From assembly GCF_003576475.1 (NCBI RefSeq), contig NZ_QWGR01000003.1, positions 1 through 64,000 on the forward strand: 64,000 bases of DNA. The letters run 5' to 3'. A program made the translations under genes and the position numbers. The stretch is from Maribellus luteus. Lineage in GTDB: Bacteria; Bacteroidota; Bacteroidia; Bacteroidales; Prolixibacteraceae. Below the pieces are notes generated by a model. It was given only the letters and a program-made list of their open reading frames with translations, was not told where the DNA came from and did not search any database. Below are positions 36,753 through 44,903 of this stretch, piece by piece. Position 1 is the first letter of the stretch. Each line of letters begins with the position of its first letter.

Positions 36753-37415
36753 ATGAGCAGATACCTTTACAAGTTGATAGAACAGGGCGAGCACGAGCAG
36801 CAGGATTTTAAGTTTTGCATTAACGACTCCAAAAAGATTGCGAAATCGCTCGTAGCTTTTGCCAACACCAACGGTGGCCGACTGCTTATCGGAGTAAAAG
36901 ACAATGGTAAAATAGCCGGAATAAGTTCTGACGAAGAATTTTATATGATTGAGTCGGCTGCCAAGATATACAGCAACCCGGCTATTAATTTTACCACCCG
37001 CCAATGGCATGTTGAGGGAAAAACAGTGCTCGAAATAGGCATCGAACAAGGCGATAAAAAACCGTATTTTGCCAAAGATGAAAACGGCAAGTGGCTCGCC
37101 TATATTCGCATTGGCGACGAAAACTTTCTGGCACACCGCATACAAATTGAAGCCTGGAAAAAAGAAAACAGCACCACCGGTGTGTGTTTTTCCTACTCCG
37201 ACGACGAACGTCTCCTGATCGAATACCTCCAGAACAACGACAGCATTTCCTTTTCAAAATACATGCGCCTGGCCCAACTCTCCCGGAAAAAGGCGGGCGA
37301 TATTTTAACCAACTTTGTTGTGATTGATGTATTGAGAATCAGGACGACCAACGAAGGCACAACTTTTGTGTTAAACCAGGACTTTGATAAAAATGAACTG
37401 GAAAAATTCAGGTAA
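36753..37415 (+). CDS. AlbA/Schlafen-type putative DNA-binding protein with C-terminal winged helix
   Basis: The ATG at 36753 (MSRYLYKLIEQGEHEQQDFK) gives 220 residues. The N-terminal half matches the Schlafen AlbA_2 (divergent AAA_4) domain: EQQDFKFCINDSKKIAKSL, then AFANTNGGRLLIGVKDNGKIAGI. The C-terminal 70 residues (DDERLLIEYLQNN through SRKKAGDILTNFVVIDVL) look like a winged helix. Related proteins occur as transcriptional regulators and in defence contexts, but nothing adjacent points to defence. Function unknown. Confidence 0.8.
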   Translation: MSRYLYKLIEQGEHEQQDFKFCINDSKKIAKSLVAFANTNGGRLLIGVKDNGKIAGISSDEEFYMIESAAKIYSNPAINFTTRQWHVEGKTVLEIGIEQGDKKPYFAKDENGKWLAYIRIGDENFLAHRIQIEAWKKENSTTGVCFSYSDDERLLIEYLQNNDSISFSKYMRLAQLSRKKAGDILTNFVVIDVLRIRTTNEGTTFVLNQDFDKNELEKFR

Positions 37416-37508
37416 ACATTAACAAAAGCTTATCTAATTTGTAACATAATTTGAAGGTTTTATCAAAAAAACTAAATAGTTTCGCAAAGATTTTTAAAAA
37501 TTACAAGC

Positions 37509-38663
37509 ATGCTCAAGAAAATACTTTTACTGTTTGTACTCACAAACATGGTATGGATTGCTTCGGCACAGGACGAATACCTGAAGGCCGAGTCAGAAGA
37601 CAAAGAAAAAACGTACCTGGGAGGAGAAGCCTATGACGTAACAATATATCCGCAGAAATTTAAGGCGAAAAAACCCAAAAATGTAATTTTCATGATTGGC
37701 GACGGCATGGGCGTATCGCATGTTTTTGCTGCTCTTACGGCCAATCAAGGGAAGCTTTTTCTGAATAATTTCAAATACACCGGCTACTCAAAAACGCAAT
37801 CAGCCAGCGACTACGTAACCGATTCGGCAGCAGGTGGAACAGCGTTGGCATGTGGCGTAAAAACCTACAACGGCGGCCTTGGGGTAAACAAAGACACAGT
37901 GGCGGTAAAGTCGCTTCTTGAAATGGCGGAGGACAAAAATTTGTCTACCGGACTCGTTTCTACTTCGGCCATTACCCATGCCACTCCGGCCTCCTTTATT
38001 GCACATCAGTCTTCGCGAAGCAAATACGAGAATGTAGCTACCGACTTTCTCAAAACCGATATCGATGTGTTTATCGGGGGTGGCTTGAATCATTTTACCA
38101 AGCGCAAAGACGGCCGCAACCTGTTGGAAGATCTGGCAGAAAAGAACTACCGGGTTGAAACAGATATGGATAAAATTGCCACGGTAAAAAGTGGAAAACT
38201 GGCCGGTTTAACAGCTGAGATGCACAACCCGCGTTTAGCAGAACGGGGCGATATGTTGCCGGTTGCTACCGAAACAGCTATCAATATTTTAAGCAACAAC
38301 AAAAAAGGCTTTTTCTTAATGGTGGAAGGTTCTGCTATTGATTGGGGAAGCCATGCAAACAGCACCATTTATGTGATCGAAGACATGCTTGATTTTGACC
38401 GCTCGATTGGGAAAGCGCTCGAATTTGCCGCAAAAGACAAGGAAACACTTATTGTGGTAACCGCCGATCATGAAACCGGAGGGCTTACACTTACTGCCGG
38501 AAATGAAGAAACCGGAATGGTAAAAGGCGCTTATGCCACCAAAAGCCACAGCGCGGTTATGGTTCCTGTTTTTGCCTATGGCCCGGGGGCTGAAAACTTT
38601 ACCGGAATCATGGACAATACCGATGTTCATAAAAGAATCAAGGAATTATTTTTGAAAGACTAA
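37509..38663 (+). CDS. Alkaline phosphatase, exported
   Basis: This 384-residue protein has a signal peptide (KILLLFVLTNMVWIASA before Q). The mature enzyme shows the metal-binding VIFMIGDGMGVSH near residue 60, the catalytic serine in YVTDSAAGGTALACGVKT, SAITHATPASFIAH, and the C-terminal VVTADHETGGLTL and TKSHSAVMVPVFAYG motifs. It releases phosphate from monoesters in the periplasm or outside. It is smaller than E. coli PhoA (471). A strong terminator follows at 38682, so it is probably a single transcription unit. Confidence 0.95.
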   Translation: MLKKILLLFVLTNMVWIASAQDEYLKAESEDKEKTYLGGEAYDVTIYPQKFKAKKPKNVIFMIGDGMGVSHVFAALTANQGKLFLNNFKYTGYSKTQSASDYVTDSAAGGTALACGVKTYNGGLGVNKDTVAVKSLLEMAEDKNLSTGLVSTSAITHATPASFIAHQSSRSKYENVATDFLKTDIDVFIGGGLNHFTKRKDGRNLLEDLAEKNYRVETDMDKIATVKSGKLAGLTAEMHNPRLAERGDMLPVATETAINILSNNKKGFFLMVEGSAIDWGSHANSTIYVIEDMLDFDRSIGKALEFAAKDKETLIVVTADHETGGLTLTAGNEETGMVKGAYATKSHSAVMVPVFAYGPGAENFTGIMDNTDVHKRIKELFLKD

Positions 38664-38681
38664 GTTCAAATGATACAATAG

Positions 38682-38722
38682 AAAACCGGAATTTTGCCTC
38701 GTGCAGATTCCGGTTTTTTTAT
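38682..38722 (+). terminator. Intrinsic terminator after the alkaline phosphatase gene
   Basis: An 11-bp perfect stem (AAAACCGGAAT / ATTCCGGTTTT) with a 14-nt loop is followed by a T-run (TTTTATTTTTT). Confidence 0.85.
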
Positions 38723-38814
38723 TTTTTGGGCATTGTTTTCTATCTTTCCGCCGCTTTTCGAAAAAATACCAATTCAATAAAGGTGTTAAACAGGGTTTAA
38801 TAAGAAGATTTTGC

Positions 38815-40158
38815 ATGAAATACGAGAAATGGTCGCTGGGTTACTTCTTCCTCAAGCAGTACGTGCGTTTTGCTGACTTTATCATTCACAAAAAAATAAT
38901 TGTAAACGGGAAGGAAAACATCCCTGGAAAAGTGCCGATCGTTTTTGCACCCAATCATCAGAATGCGCTAAGCGACCCTATGGCTATTCTACTGCATACT
39001 CCGTTTCAGCCGGTTTGGCTGGGCAGGGCCGATATTTTTAAAAATAAAATTGCAGCATTTCTGCTTCGCTTTCTCAAAATAATGCCGGTTTACCGGCTGC
39101 GCGACGGAAAAGAACAGCTTTCGAGAAACGACAAAACATTTGCCGACTCCATCCGCGTACTTGAAAACCATGTGCCGCTTGCGTTATTTCCGGAAGCCGC
39201 CCATTCGGGAAGACGCCAGATGTTGCCCCACAAAAAAGCTGTACCGCGTATTGTTTTTCTGGCCGAAGAAAAAGCGGGGCACAACCTGAATATTCACATT
39301 ATTCCCACTGGTATCTATTACAGCAGCTACTGGAAATTTAACCGCACCGTGATCGTTAACCTGGGGGCACCGGTTCGTGCCAACGATTTTTTGGAAGAAT
39401 ATGCCGAAAATCCCAACAATGCCACGCAGCAACTAAAAGATGCCCTGTACAATGCCATTGAGCCCTTGACTCTTAACATCAAAAGCAAGGAGCATTACGA
39501 AGATTTTGAAACCATTCGGGAGATCTACGGCAAGGAATACCTTCGCCGGCAGAACAAACGGTTTTCTCCAACTACTCTGTTTCACTCCGACCAGCAACTG
39601 GTGCGGCAACTGGATGAATGCGAGGCCCACTCTCCTGAAAAAACCAACGAACTTATAAAACTGACAAGAGACTACAAAAAAACACTTAAAAAACACGGAC
39701 TGAAAAGCTGGCTGCTCGATAAAAGCAACTACAATGCATTAAAGATTGTTCGCAACAAACTCATCCTGCTGATCGGGTTCCCGGTGTTTCTTTTGGGTTT
39801 TATATTTAATGCAGTCCCCTTTTTCCTGATCGACAGCATCAGCCGAAAAAAATTAAAAGACATTGCGTTTCGAAGTACCTTTTTCCTGGTACTGGGCTTG
39901 CTGTTCTTCCCCATTGTTTATTTACTCGAACTTTGGGCGGTATCCGCATTACTTCCGGGTGTCTGGCTCAAGCTACTGTTTTTGGTTTCACTTCCGTTTG
40001 CCGGCAAGCTGGCTTTCCGCTGGTACATTCTTTTTCTGAAAACTTGGGGACGCGGACGTTTGCTCTACCTCCGCTTGTTTTGCAAAACGACATTCACACA
40101 ACTTCAATCGAAAAAAGAAAAGTTGTATTCCACACTTGAATCCATGATCACTGTTTAA
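38815..40158 (+). CDS. PlsC-like 1-acylglycerol-3-phosphate acyltransferase, membrane-anchored
   Basis: The ATG at 38815 (MKYEKWSLGYFFLKQYVRF) gives 447 residues. The H(x)4D motif is NHQNALSD near residue 49, followed by PVYRLRDGKEQL and FPEAAHSGRRQM. Two or three membrane segments lie in the C-terminal quarter (ILLIGFPVFLLGFIFNAVPF; FFLVLGLLFFPIVYLLELWAV). This layout, acyltransferase first then a membrane anchor, occurs in uncharacterised Bacteroidota acyltransferases. It may make phosphatidic acid or modify another lipid. It is followed by a bidirectional terminator. Confidence 0.85.
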   Translation: MKYEKWSLGYFFLKQYVRFADFIIHKKIIVNGKENIPGKVPIVFAPNHQNALSDPMAILLHTPFQPVWLGRADIFKNKIAAFLLRFLKIMPVYRLRDGKEQLSRNDKTFADSIRVLENHVPLALFPEAAHSGRRQMLPHKKAVPRIVFLAEEKAGHNLNIHIIPTGIYYSSYWKFNRTVIVNLGAPVRANDFLEEYAENPNNATQQLKDALYNAIEPLTLNIKSKEHYEDFETIREIYGKEYLRRQNKRFSPTTLFHSDQQLVRQLDECEAHSPEKTNELIKLTRDYKKTLKKHGLKSWLLDKSNYNALKIVRNKLILLIGFPVFLLGFIFNAVPFFLIDSISRKKLKDIAFRSTFFLVLGLLFFPIVYLLELWAVSALLPGVWLKLLFLVSLPFAGKLAFRWYILFLKTWGRGRLLYLRLFCKTTFTQLQSKKEKLYSTLESMITV

Positions 40159-40169
40159 CACATTATACC

Positions 40170-40210
40170 AAAAAGAAAAAGGAATCCTGCCGGATTCCTT
40201 TTTCTTTTTA
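40170..40210. terminator. Bidirectional terminator between the acyltransferase and M16 protease genes
   Basis: A long A-rich/T-rich hairpin (AAAAGAAAAAGGAATCC, loop TGCC, GGATTCCTTTTTCTTTTT) lies between convergent genes and would work on both strands. Confidence 0.85.
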
Positions 40211-40225
40211 TAATTGACAGGAAAC

Positions 40226-43213
40226 TTATTCCGTCAAACTCACTACCGATCCAAATAAACCGGCATTTTCCTTTACTTTCTCTTCGTTGCCATACACACA
40301 AATGGCATCCTGCGCCAACACATCTTCTACCAGTTTTTTCATTCCCTTAATGTCGTCAGCAGTCGTTGCCAACACGGCTTTGCGCTCGGCTTTTAACTGT
40401 TCAGGTGTCGTTTTCTCGAAGTAATATTCTATTGCAAGATTGCCTTTCTGAGAGGCCGTTTTCGGGCCATCCATCCGCGAAATTGTACCGATAATGTAGC
40501 GGGTCATTGTATTGTCGTCCGCTTCAAACTCATCCAAGTAGCCCGGAGTTTTATCGTAAGTATCGATGGTTTCCTTCAGATTCGGGTCGCGGTACGAGGC
40601 AAAATAAACAGTTCCGCTTTGCGAGATACCGGCAAAACCTCCATAAGCGCCGCCAATTACGCGTACCTGGTTCTGCAGCCAGTCGGTAGAAAGTACCTGG
40701 TTCAAAACACGCATTTTCCCGTCGTATTCGTAGCCCAGCTTTTTGAAATCGTAGCCTTTTACAACATACTGCACTTTTGATGCTGACTCCAGTCCTTCGT
40801 TCTTTTTCTCGTAGTCGAAATCCCAGTCCTGCCATTCAAGCGGCGCCTCTTTTACTGCTGCCACAAAGCTTTCCAATCCTGCCGAATAATCCGCAAAGTC
40901 TTTTTCACTGCACGTAATCGTTGCAATCAGGTTTTCTTTGCTAAACAACAGGGCAGCCGTTTTTTCAAGATTTGCAATTATCTCATCACTTTTTGCATCG
41001 AAGTTCTCGGCCAGGTCCGAAACAAAACGATAATAATCAAGCCCCTGTGTTTTTTCGTTGTACATCCCCGATTTCGAATAATAGGAAGTCAGGCGGGTCA
41101 TTGCATAATTCAAACCATTGTTTTTAATGTCAGAATCCACCCGGGCATGATGCCTTGTAATAAGCTCTTTTAGTCGCTCCGGATCATTAATCTTTGAATG
41201 ATTGATCACCTCGTTTACCAACTCAAACATTTTACCGGCCTTTTCGCTGGTCGCTTTTGAGTAAACAGCAAATTTGGGAAGAATATTTTCATTCGACTGG
41301 TCTTCCAGGTAAGTCGTCAGATAGGTGCTAAAACCACCGGTGTTTATATTCAGTGCATTGTCCAGGTCGCCAAAACTGTAATTTTCGGTATTCAGTTTTC
41401 CCATAACCGATGACAAAAGCTTGGCATAAGAAATCAATTCTGCCGGCAACACCCGAACGTCAAAATACAAATTACTGTACAGAATGTCGTTGGTGAATTC
41501 GTCGTATTGTACCACATCAATACCGGCCACCTCCTGTTTTTTCACATCAAACCATTCCACTTCGGAGCTGATATCCGAGCGCTCCAGCATCGGGATACTT
41601 GCCAGTGCTTCCGGCGTGTCTTCTTTCTTCTGGTACTCAATCAGCGCTTGCGTATCGCCGATCAATTCGTCGATCTGTTCTTCAGTTAAACTCGCCTTGT
41701 AAGCTTTCAGTTCTTCCTCGGTAGCAGCGCTAATTTTGGCCTGAAGCCCCGGTTCCGGTTTCAGTACCATCAACAAGCTATGCGGATTGTCCAACAAATA
41801 TTGTTTGACAGTATTTTCAAGCAAATCAGTTGTTAAGGCTTTTTTAGTTTCCTCCAGCGGTGCGTTAAATTCAAGCCCAACAAAAGGATCGTCGGCAAAA
41901 AACCAGGTTTGGTAACTCTGCATCAAATACATCAAACCTTTTTGCGGAGTGTTCCCTTCTTTCATGTTAAATTCCATCCGGTTCAGGATTCCTTCCACCA
42001 TTGTTTTATCAAATCCTTCGTTTGCCGCTTTCTCCATCGCGCTGAATACAATTTCCCGGAACTTGTCTTTATCTTCCGGGTTGGCATTCTGCACCGTAAT
42101 TTCAAAAACATTTTGTTTTGCCTCGTTAAACGAAGCTCTTACATCGCGCCCAATCCCAGCTTCCTGAAGGGCCAGCCTTACCGGAGCCGATTCGTGATTC
42201 ACCAATGCATCGGTTAAAACATCAAAGGACATTGACAGGACACGGTCGGTACTTTGTCCGGCCACAAAACTCAGGTTCAGAAATGTTTGATCCTGTGTGG
42301 GCGCACCTTCCGGAACTGCGTAGGTTTTCTCTGCTTCTTTCATCGCCTCAAAAGGCTTTTGAAGCGGAATCTCTACAGTCTGATCCGACAGCTCGTATTT
42401 CGATAAGTATTCCGAATCGATAAATGCCAGTTCCTGATCCAGGTCGGCATCGCCGTACAACAAAATGTAGCTGTTCCCCGGATGATAGAATTTCTTGTGA
42501 AAATCAATAAACGCCTCGTAAGTCAACTTAGGAATTTCGGTTGGGTAGCCGCCCGAAGATACTCCGTAAGTGTTATCAGGGAAAAGAATTTTATTGATCT
42601 GGTAATCCAATTCACGGTTCGGGCTGGAATAGGCACCTTTCATTTCGTTGTAAACAACGCCTTTGTAAACCACATCACCGTCCTTACTTTCCAGTTCATG
42701 GTGCCAGCCTTCCTGTTCCAAAATCCTTGGATCTTCATAAATCAATGGATTCAGAACCGCATCCAGATACACGTGCATCAGGTTGAAGTAATCCTTGTTG
42801 TTCATGCTGGCTACCGGGTAAGTGGTAATGTCAGAGCCAGTCATTGCGTTCAGGAAAGTATTGAGCGAACCTTTCACCAATACATCAAACGGACTTTTCA
42901 CCGGGAAATTTTTGGATCCGTTCAGCACCGAATGCTCCATGATGTGTGGAGTTCCGCAGTCGTTCTCCGGCACTGTTTTAAAAGCAATATTAAACAGCTT
43001 GTTCGGGTCGTTGGCTGCAACTTTCAGTAAACGGGCGCCGCTTTTGTCGTGTTTAAAAAGCAAACATTCGGCATTCACCTCGTTTACAAATTTCTTTTCA
43101 ACCAGGGTAAATCCATGGTAGCTATTACCTTCCTGGTACTTTTCTTTTGGTGCACACGAAATCAGGACTGACATGAGCACCGTCAAAACAATCAATGCAG
43201 TTTTTTTTCTCAT
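40226..43213 (-). CDS. M16C (PreP/insulinase-type) zinc metalloprotease, lipoprotein
   Basis: At 995 residues this has the full four-domain M16C length. A lipoprotein signal (SVLISC, Cys20) places it in the cell envelope. The inverted zinc motif H-x-x-E-H is in GTPHIMEHSVLNGS near residue 92, and the downstream zinc glutamate lies in the YKGVVYNEMKGAYSSPNR region. The second half carries the inactive M16 repeat and a coiled central linker. PreP-type enzymes degrade peptides inside a closed chamber; a role in turning over exported or nutrient peptides is inferred. Confidence 0.93.
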   Translation of the reverse strand: MRKKTALIVLTVLMSVLISCAPKEKYQEGNSYHGFTLVEKKFVNEVNAECLLFKHDKSGARLLKVAANDPNKLFNIAFKTVPENDCGTPHIMEHSVLNGSKNFPVKSPFDVLVKGSLNTFLNAMTGSDITTYPVASMNNKDYFNLMHVYLDAVLNPLIYEDPRILEQEGWHHELESKDGDVVYKGVVYNEMKGAYSSPNRELDYQINKILFPDNTYGVSSGGYPTEIPKLTYEAFIDFHKKFYHPGNSYILLYGDADLDQELAFIDSEYLSKYELSDQTVEIPLQKPFEAMKEAEKTYAVPEGAPTQDQTFLNLSFVAGQSTDRVLSMSFDVLTDALVNHESAPVRLALQEAGIGRDVRASFNEAKQNVFEITVQNANPEDKDKFREIVFSAMEKAANEGFDKTMVEGILNRMEFNMKEGNTPQKGLMYLMQSYQTWFFADDPFVGLEFNAPLEETKKALTTDLLENTVKQYLLDNPHSLLMVLKPEPGLQAKISAATEEELKAYKASLTEEQIDELIGDTQALIEYQKKEDTPEALASIPMLERSDISSEVEWFDVKKQEVAGIDVVQYDEFTNDILYSNLYFDVRVLPAELISYAKLLSSVMGKLNTENYSFGDLDNALNINTGGFSTYLTTYLEDQSNENILPKFAVYSKATSEKAGKMFELVNEVINHSKINDPERLKELITRHHARVDSDIKNNGLNYAMTRLTSYYSKSGMYNEKTQGLDYYRFVSDLAENFDAKSDEIIANLEKTAALLFSKENLIATITCSEKDFADYSAGLESFVAAVKEAPLEWQDWDFDYEKKNEGLESASKVQYVVKGYDFKKLGYEYDGKMRVLNQVLSTDWLQNQVRVIGGAYGGFAGISQSGTVYFASYRDPNLKETIDTYDKTPGYLDEFEADDNTMTRYIIGTISRMDGPKTASQKGNLAIEYYFEKTTPEQLKAERKAVLATTADDIKGMKKLVEDVLAQDAICVYGNEEKVKENAGLFGSVVSLTE

Positions 43214-43500
43214 ATTATGAAATTTTGAATCTTCGAAATATGTAAGGTATAGTTCTTATGACGTTCGAGTTAATGCACTAAACTGTGTTCTCTGCTGGCA
43301 TTCCCTATAAAAGTTGCCGGAAACACGATCTGTCTCTATTCTATAATAATCTGAAGAATAAGACTACGAATGTGGCGATTTATTACTGTTTGCACAATAA
43401 AATTCTACACAAACTCCGTAAGGACAAACAACGCAATGTTTTCCGGGAGATTACAAAAAATGTAAGGATGAAAAACCGATGTTGATTAACTTTCGGTTGT
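43214..43500. other. Intergenic region, possible transposase remnant
   Basis: 287 bp without an intact gene. The plus frame 43285-43485 encodes a 66-residue fragment whose middle (FYNNLKNKTTNVAIYY, then HNKILHKLRKD) faintly resembles the C-terminus of IS110-type transposases. It may also hold the minus-strand M16 protease promoter. Nothing firm. Confidence 0.2.
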
Positions 43501-43851
43501 TTAGTTTTTAGAAACCATCAACTTTTTGGTGAGAACCTGATTGTCAGAAGTCATAATCCGCAAAATGTAAATCCCGTTAGGAAGTTGATGCAGCAGAATC
43601 GTACTTTTTTGTACAGGAAAATCGTAAACCTCTTTCATTACTTCCTTTCCGGTAATGTTTATAAAATGAACTTCTGATATTTCTTTTGACTGCAACTCGA
43701 GCGTTACTTTGTTATTTTTACAGGGATTCGGATATACTTTTAACTCCGATTCCACCTGCTCTTTTCCTTTTACCGAAGAATTCGCAAAATTTTGCGCAGA
43801 AGCATTGATGTAAACAAACAGTGTAAATATGATAAGTAGAAAATACTTCAT
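43501..43851 (-). CDS. Signal peptide plus type IX sorting domain miniprotein
   Basis: This 116-residue protein starts with a signal peptide (FLLIIFTLFVYINASA before Q). After a linker of about 17 residues it goes straight into a type IX secretion C-terminal domain (LKVYPNPCKNNKVTLEL, HFINITGKEVMKEV, GIYILRIMTSDNQVLTKKL, ending VSKN). No cargo domain exists between the two. It would be exported and processed by the type IX machinery, whose components are not in this window. It could be a decayed cargo gene or a stand-alone signal-domain protein. A possible 15-codon leader ORF overlaps its start codon. Confidence 0.8.
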   Translation of the reverse strand: MKYFLLIIFTLFVYINASAQNFANSSVKGKEQVESELKVYPNPCKNNKVTLELQSKEISEVHFINITGKEVMKEVYDFPVQKSTILLHQLPNGIYILRIMTSDNQVLTKKLMVSKN

Positions 43852-43895
43852 TGTTCCAATTGTTTTTGCTTCTTTTCAAAGGTAACAATTTTCAT
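43848..43895 (-). CDS. Possible 15-codon leader ORF coupled to the sorting-domain gene
   Basis: An ATG at 43895 opens MKIVTFEKKQKQLEQ and stops with a TGA that overlaps the start of the next gene (ATGA). A strong Shine-Dalgarno-like block (AGGAGGTGATCC, 43915-43904) lies upstream, two bases past the kdsB stop, with a spacing of about 14 nt from AGGAGG to the ATG. Such long SD sequences are rare in Bacteroidota. Coding status is uncertain; a -7 promoter motif lies inside the ORF. Confidence 0.3.
   Translation of the reverse strand: MKIVTFEKKQKQLEQ
43877..43884 (-). promoter_or_regulatory. -7 promoter element before the sorting-domain gene
   Basis: Minus strand TACCTTTG at 43884-43877, 25 bp from the start codon at 43851, the same spacing range as other -7 motifs in this window. 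No clear -33. Confidence 0.4.
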
Positions 43896-43916
43896 GCCCT
43901 TTTGGATCACCTCCTG

Positions 43917-44651
43917 TTAAAATAAACTAAGAGCTGCCTGCAAATCTTCCGGAGTATCAATACCTATCGACTGCGAATGGGTCTCTGCAGTTTTAATCCG
44001 GTAGCCGTTTTCAAGCCATCTCAATTGCTCCAGCGACTCGGTAAGTTCCAGCTTTCCCTGCTCCAGCTGAGTGATTTGCTGCAACACTTCAGCCCGGAAA
44101 GCATACATGCCAATGTGCGCCCAGAAATCGTGTTTTTTTATCCACTCCCCAGTTTCCGCTCCCCGCATGTGCGGAATAGCTGACCTACTAAAATACAAGG
44201 CATTGCTCTGCGCATCCAAAACGGCCTTTGGCCTGTTCGGATTAAACAACTCTTCCGTGGAATCGATTTTTTTCACGAGTGTCGCTATCTGTACATCATC
44301 GACAAAGCACTCTTTCAGCAAGGCAATTTGTTCCGATTGAATAAAAGGCTCATCGCCCTGAATATTGATCACCACATCAAACGAATGGTCAGCTGCCAAA
44401 ATACGAGCCGCCTCGGCACACCTGTCGGTTCCGCTCTGATGCGTAGAAAGAGTTTTCACAGCTTTGCCTCCAAAGTTTTCAACAGCCTCAAAAATACGGT
44501 CGTCATCCGTTGCCACACACACCAGGTCCAATGCTTTAGCGGCATTTTCGTACACCCACTGAATCATGGGTTTATCCTTGATCATCACCAAAGGTTTGCC
44601 GGGGAAACGGGTTGACTGGTAGCGGGCAGGTATTATTCCAACGAAGTTCAT
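43917..44651 (-). CDS. kdsB: 3-deoxy-manno-octulosonate cytidylyltransferase KdsB
   Basis: This 244-residue enzyme activates Kdo as CMP-Kdo for lipid A/LPS core synthesis. It has the nucleotide-binding IPARYQSTRFPGKPL at 7-21, CVATDDDRI, THQSGTDRCAEA and VVINIQGDEPF, plus the C-terminal ESLEQLRWLENGYRI. The length is usual. A perfect -7 motif and a palindrome lie just upstream. Confidence 0.97.
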   Translation of the reverse strand: MNFVGIIPARYQSTRFPGKPLVMIKDKPMIQWVYENAAKALDLVCVATDDDRIFEAVENFGGKAVKTLSTHQSGTDRCAEAARILAADHSFDVVINIQGDEPFIQSEQIALLKECFVDDVQIATLVKKIDSTEELFNPNRPKAVLDAQSNALYFSRSAIPHMRGAETGEWIKKHDFWAHIGMYAFRAEVLQQITQLEQGKLELTESLEQLRWLENGYRIKTAETHSQSIGIDTPEDLQAALSLF

Positions 44652-44663
44652 TTTAATAAATCT

Positions 44664-44688
44664 CTATCAATTTGATAGCGCAAAGATA
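44664..44688 (-). promoter_or_regulatory. kdsB promoter element with start-proximal palindrome
   Basis: Minus strand TATCTTTG (-7) at 44688-44681, with a 15-bp perfect palindrome (CTATCAA-T-TTGATAG) at 44664-44678, at or just after the predicted transcription start and 13 bp before the ATG. It could be an operator or an mRNA 5' hairpin. Confidence 0.45.
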
Positions 44689-44792
44689 ATATTCAATACA
44701 GGAATTGGAGCTTTTGAACCGAAGCTTAAAATCAATAAAGGCTAAAAATTCTTAATTGTCAGTAACCAACAGTCATTGCCGGTAAAAAATTG

Positions 44793-44800
44793 TAATTTTG
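44793..44800 (+). promoter_or_regulatory. -7 promoter element before the sigma-54 activator operon
   Basis: A perfect TAATTTTG about 104 bp upstream of the start codon at 44904, suggesting a leader of about 95 nt. The 252-bp gap to kdsB therefore holds divergent promoters. Confidence 0.45.
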
Positions 44801-44903
44801 CGCGTTGAACTTTGCGCAGGTATAAATACCGGGCAAAAAGGCAACCTGAAACAGAATATTAAACTTCTTTTGTTTTCAGGCTTAAAGAAGAAAGTGTATA
44901 GAC

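Noticed and set aside
36366-37145. Minus-strand frame of 259 codons opposite the GNAT and AlbA-type genes
   Set aside because: It spans two well-supported plus-strand genes and their gap, so it is an antisense shadow.
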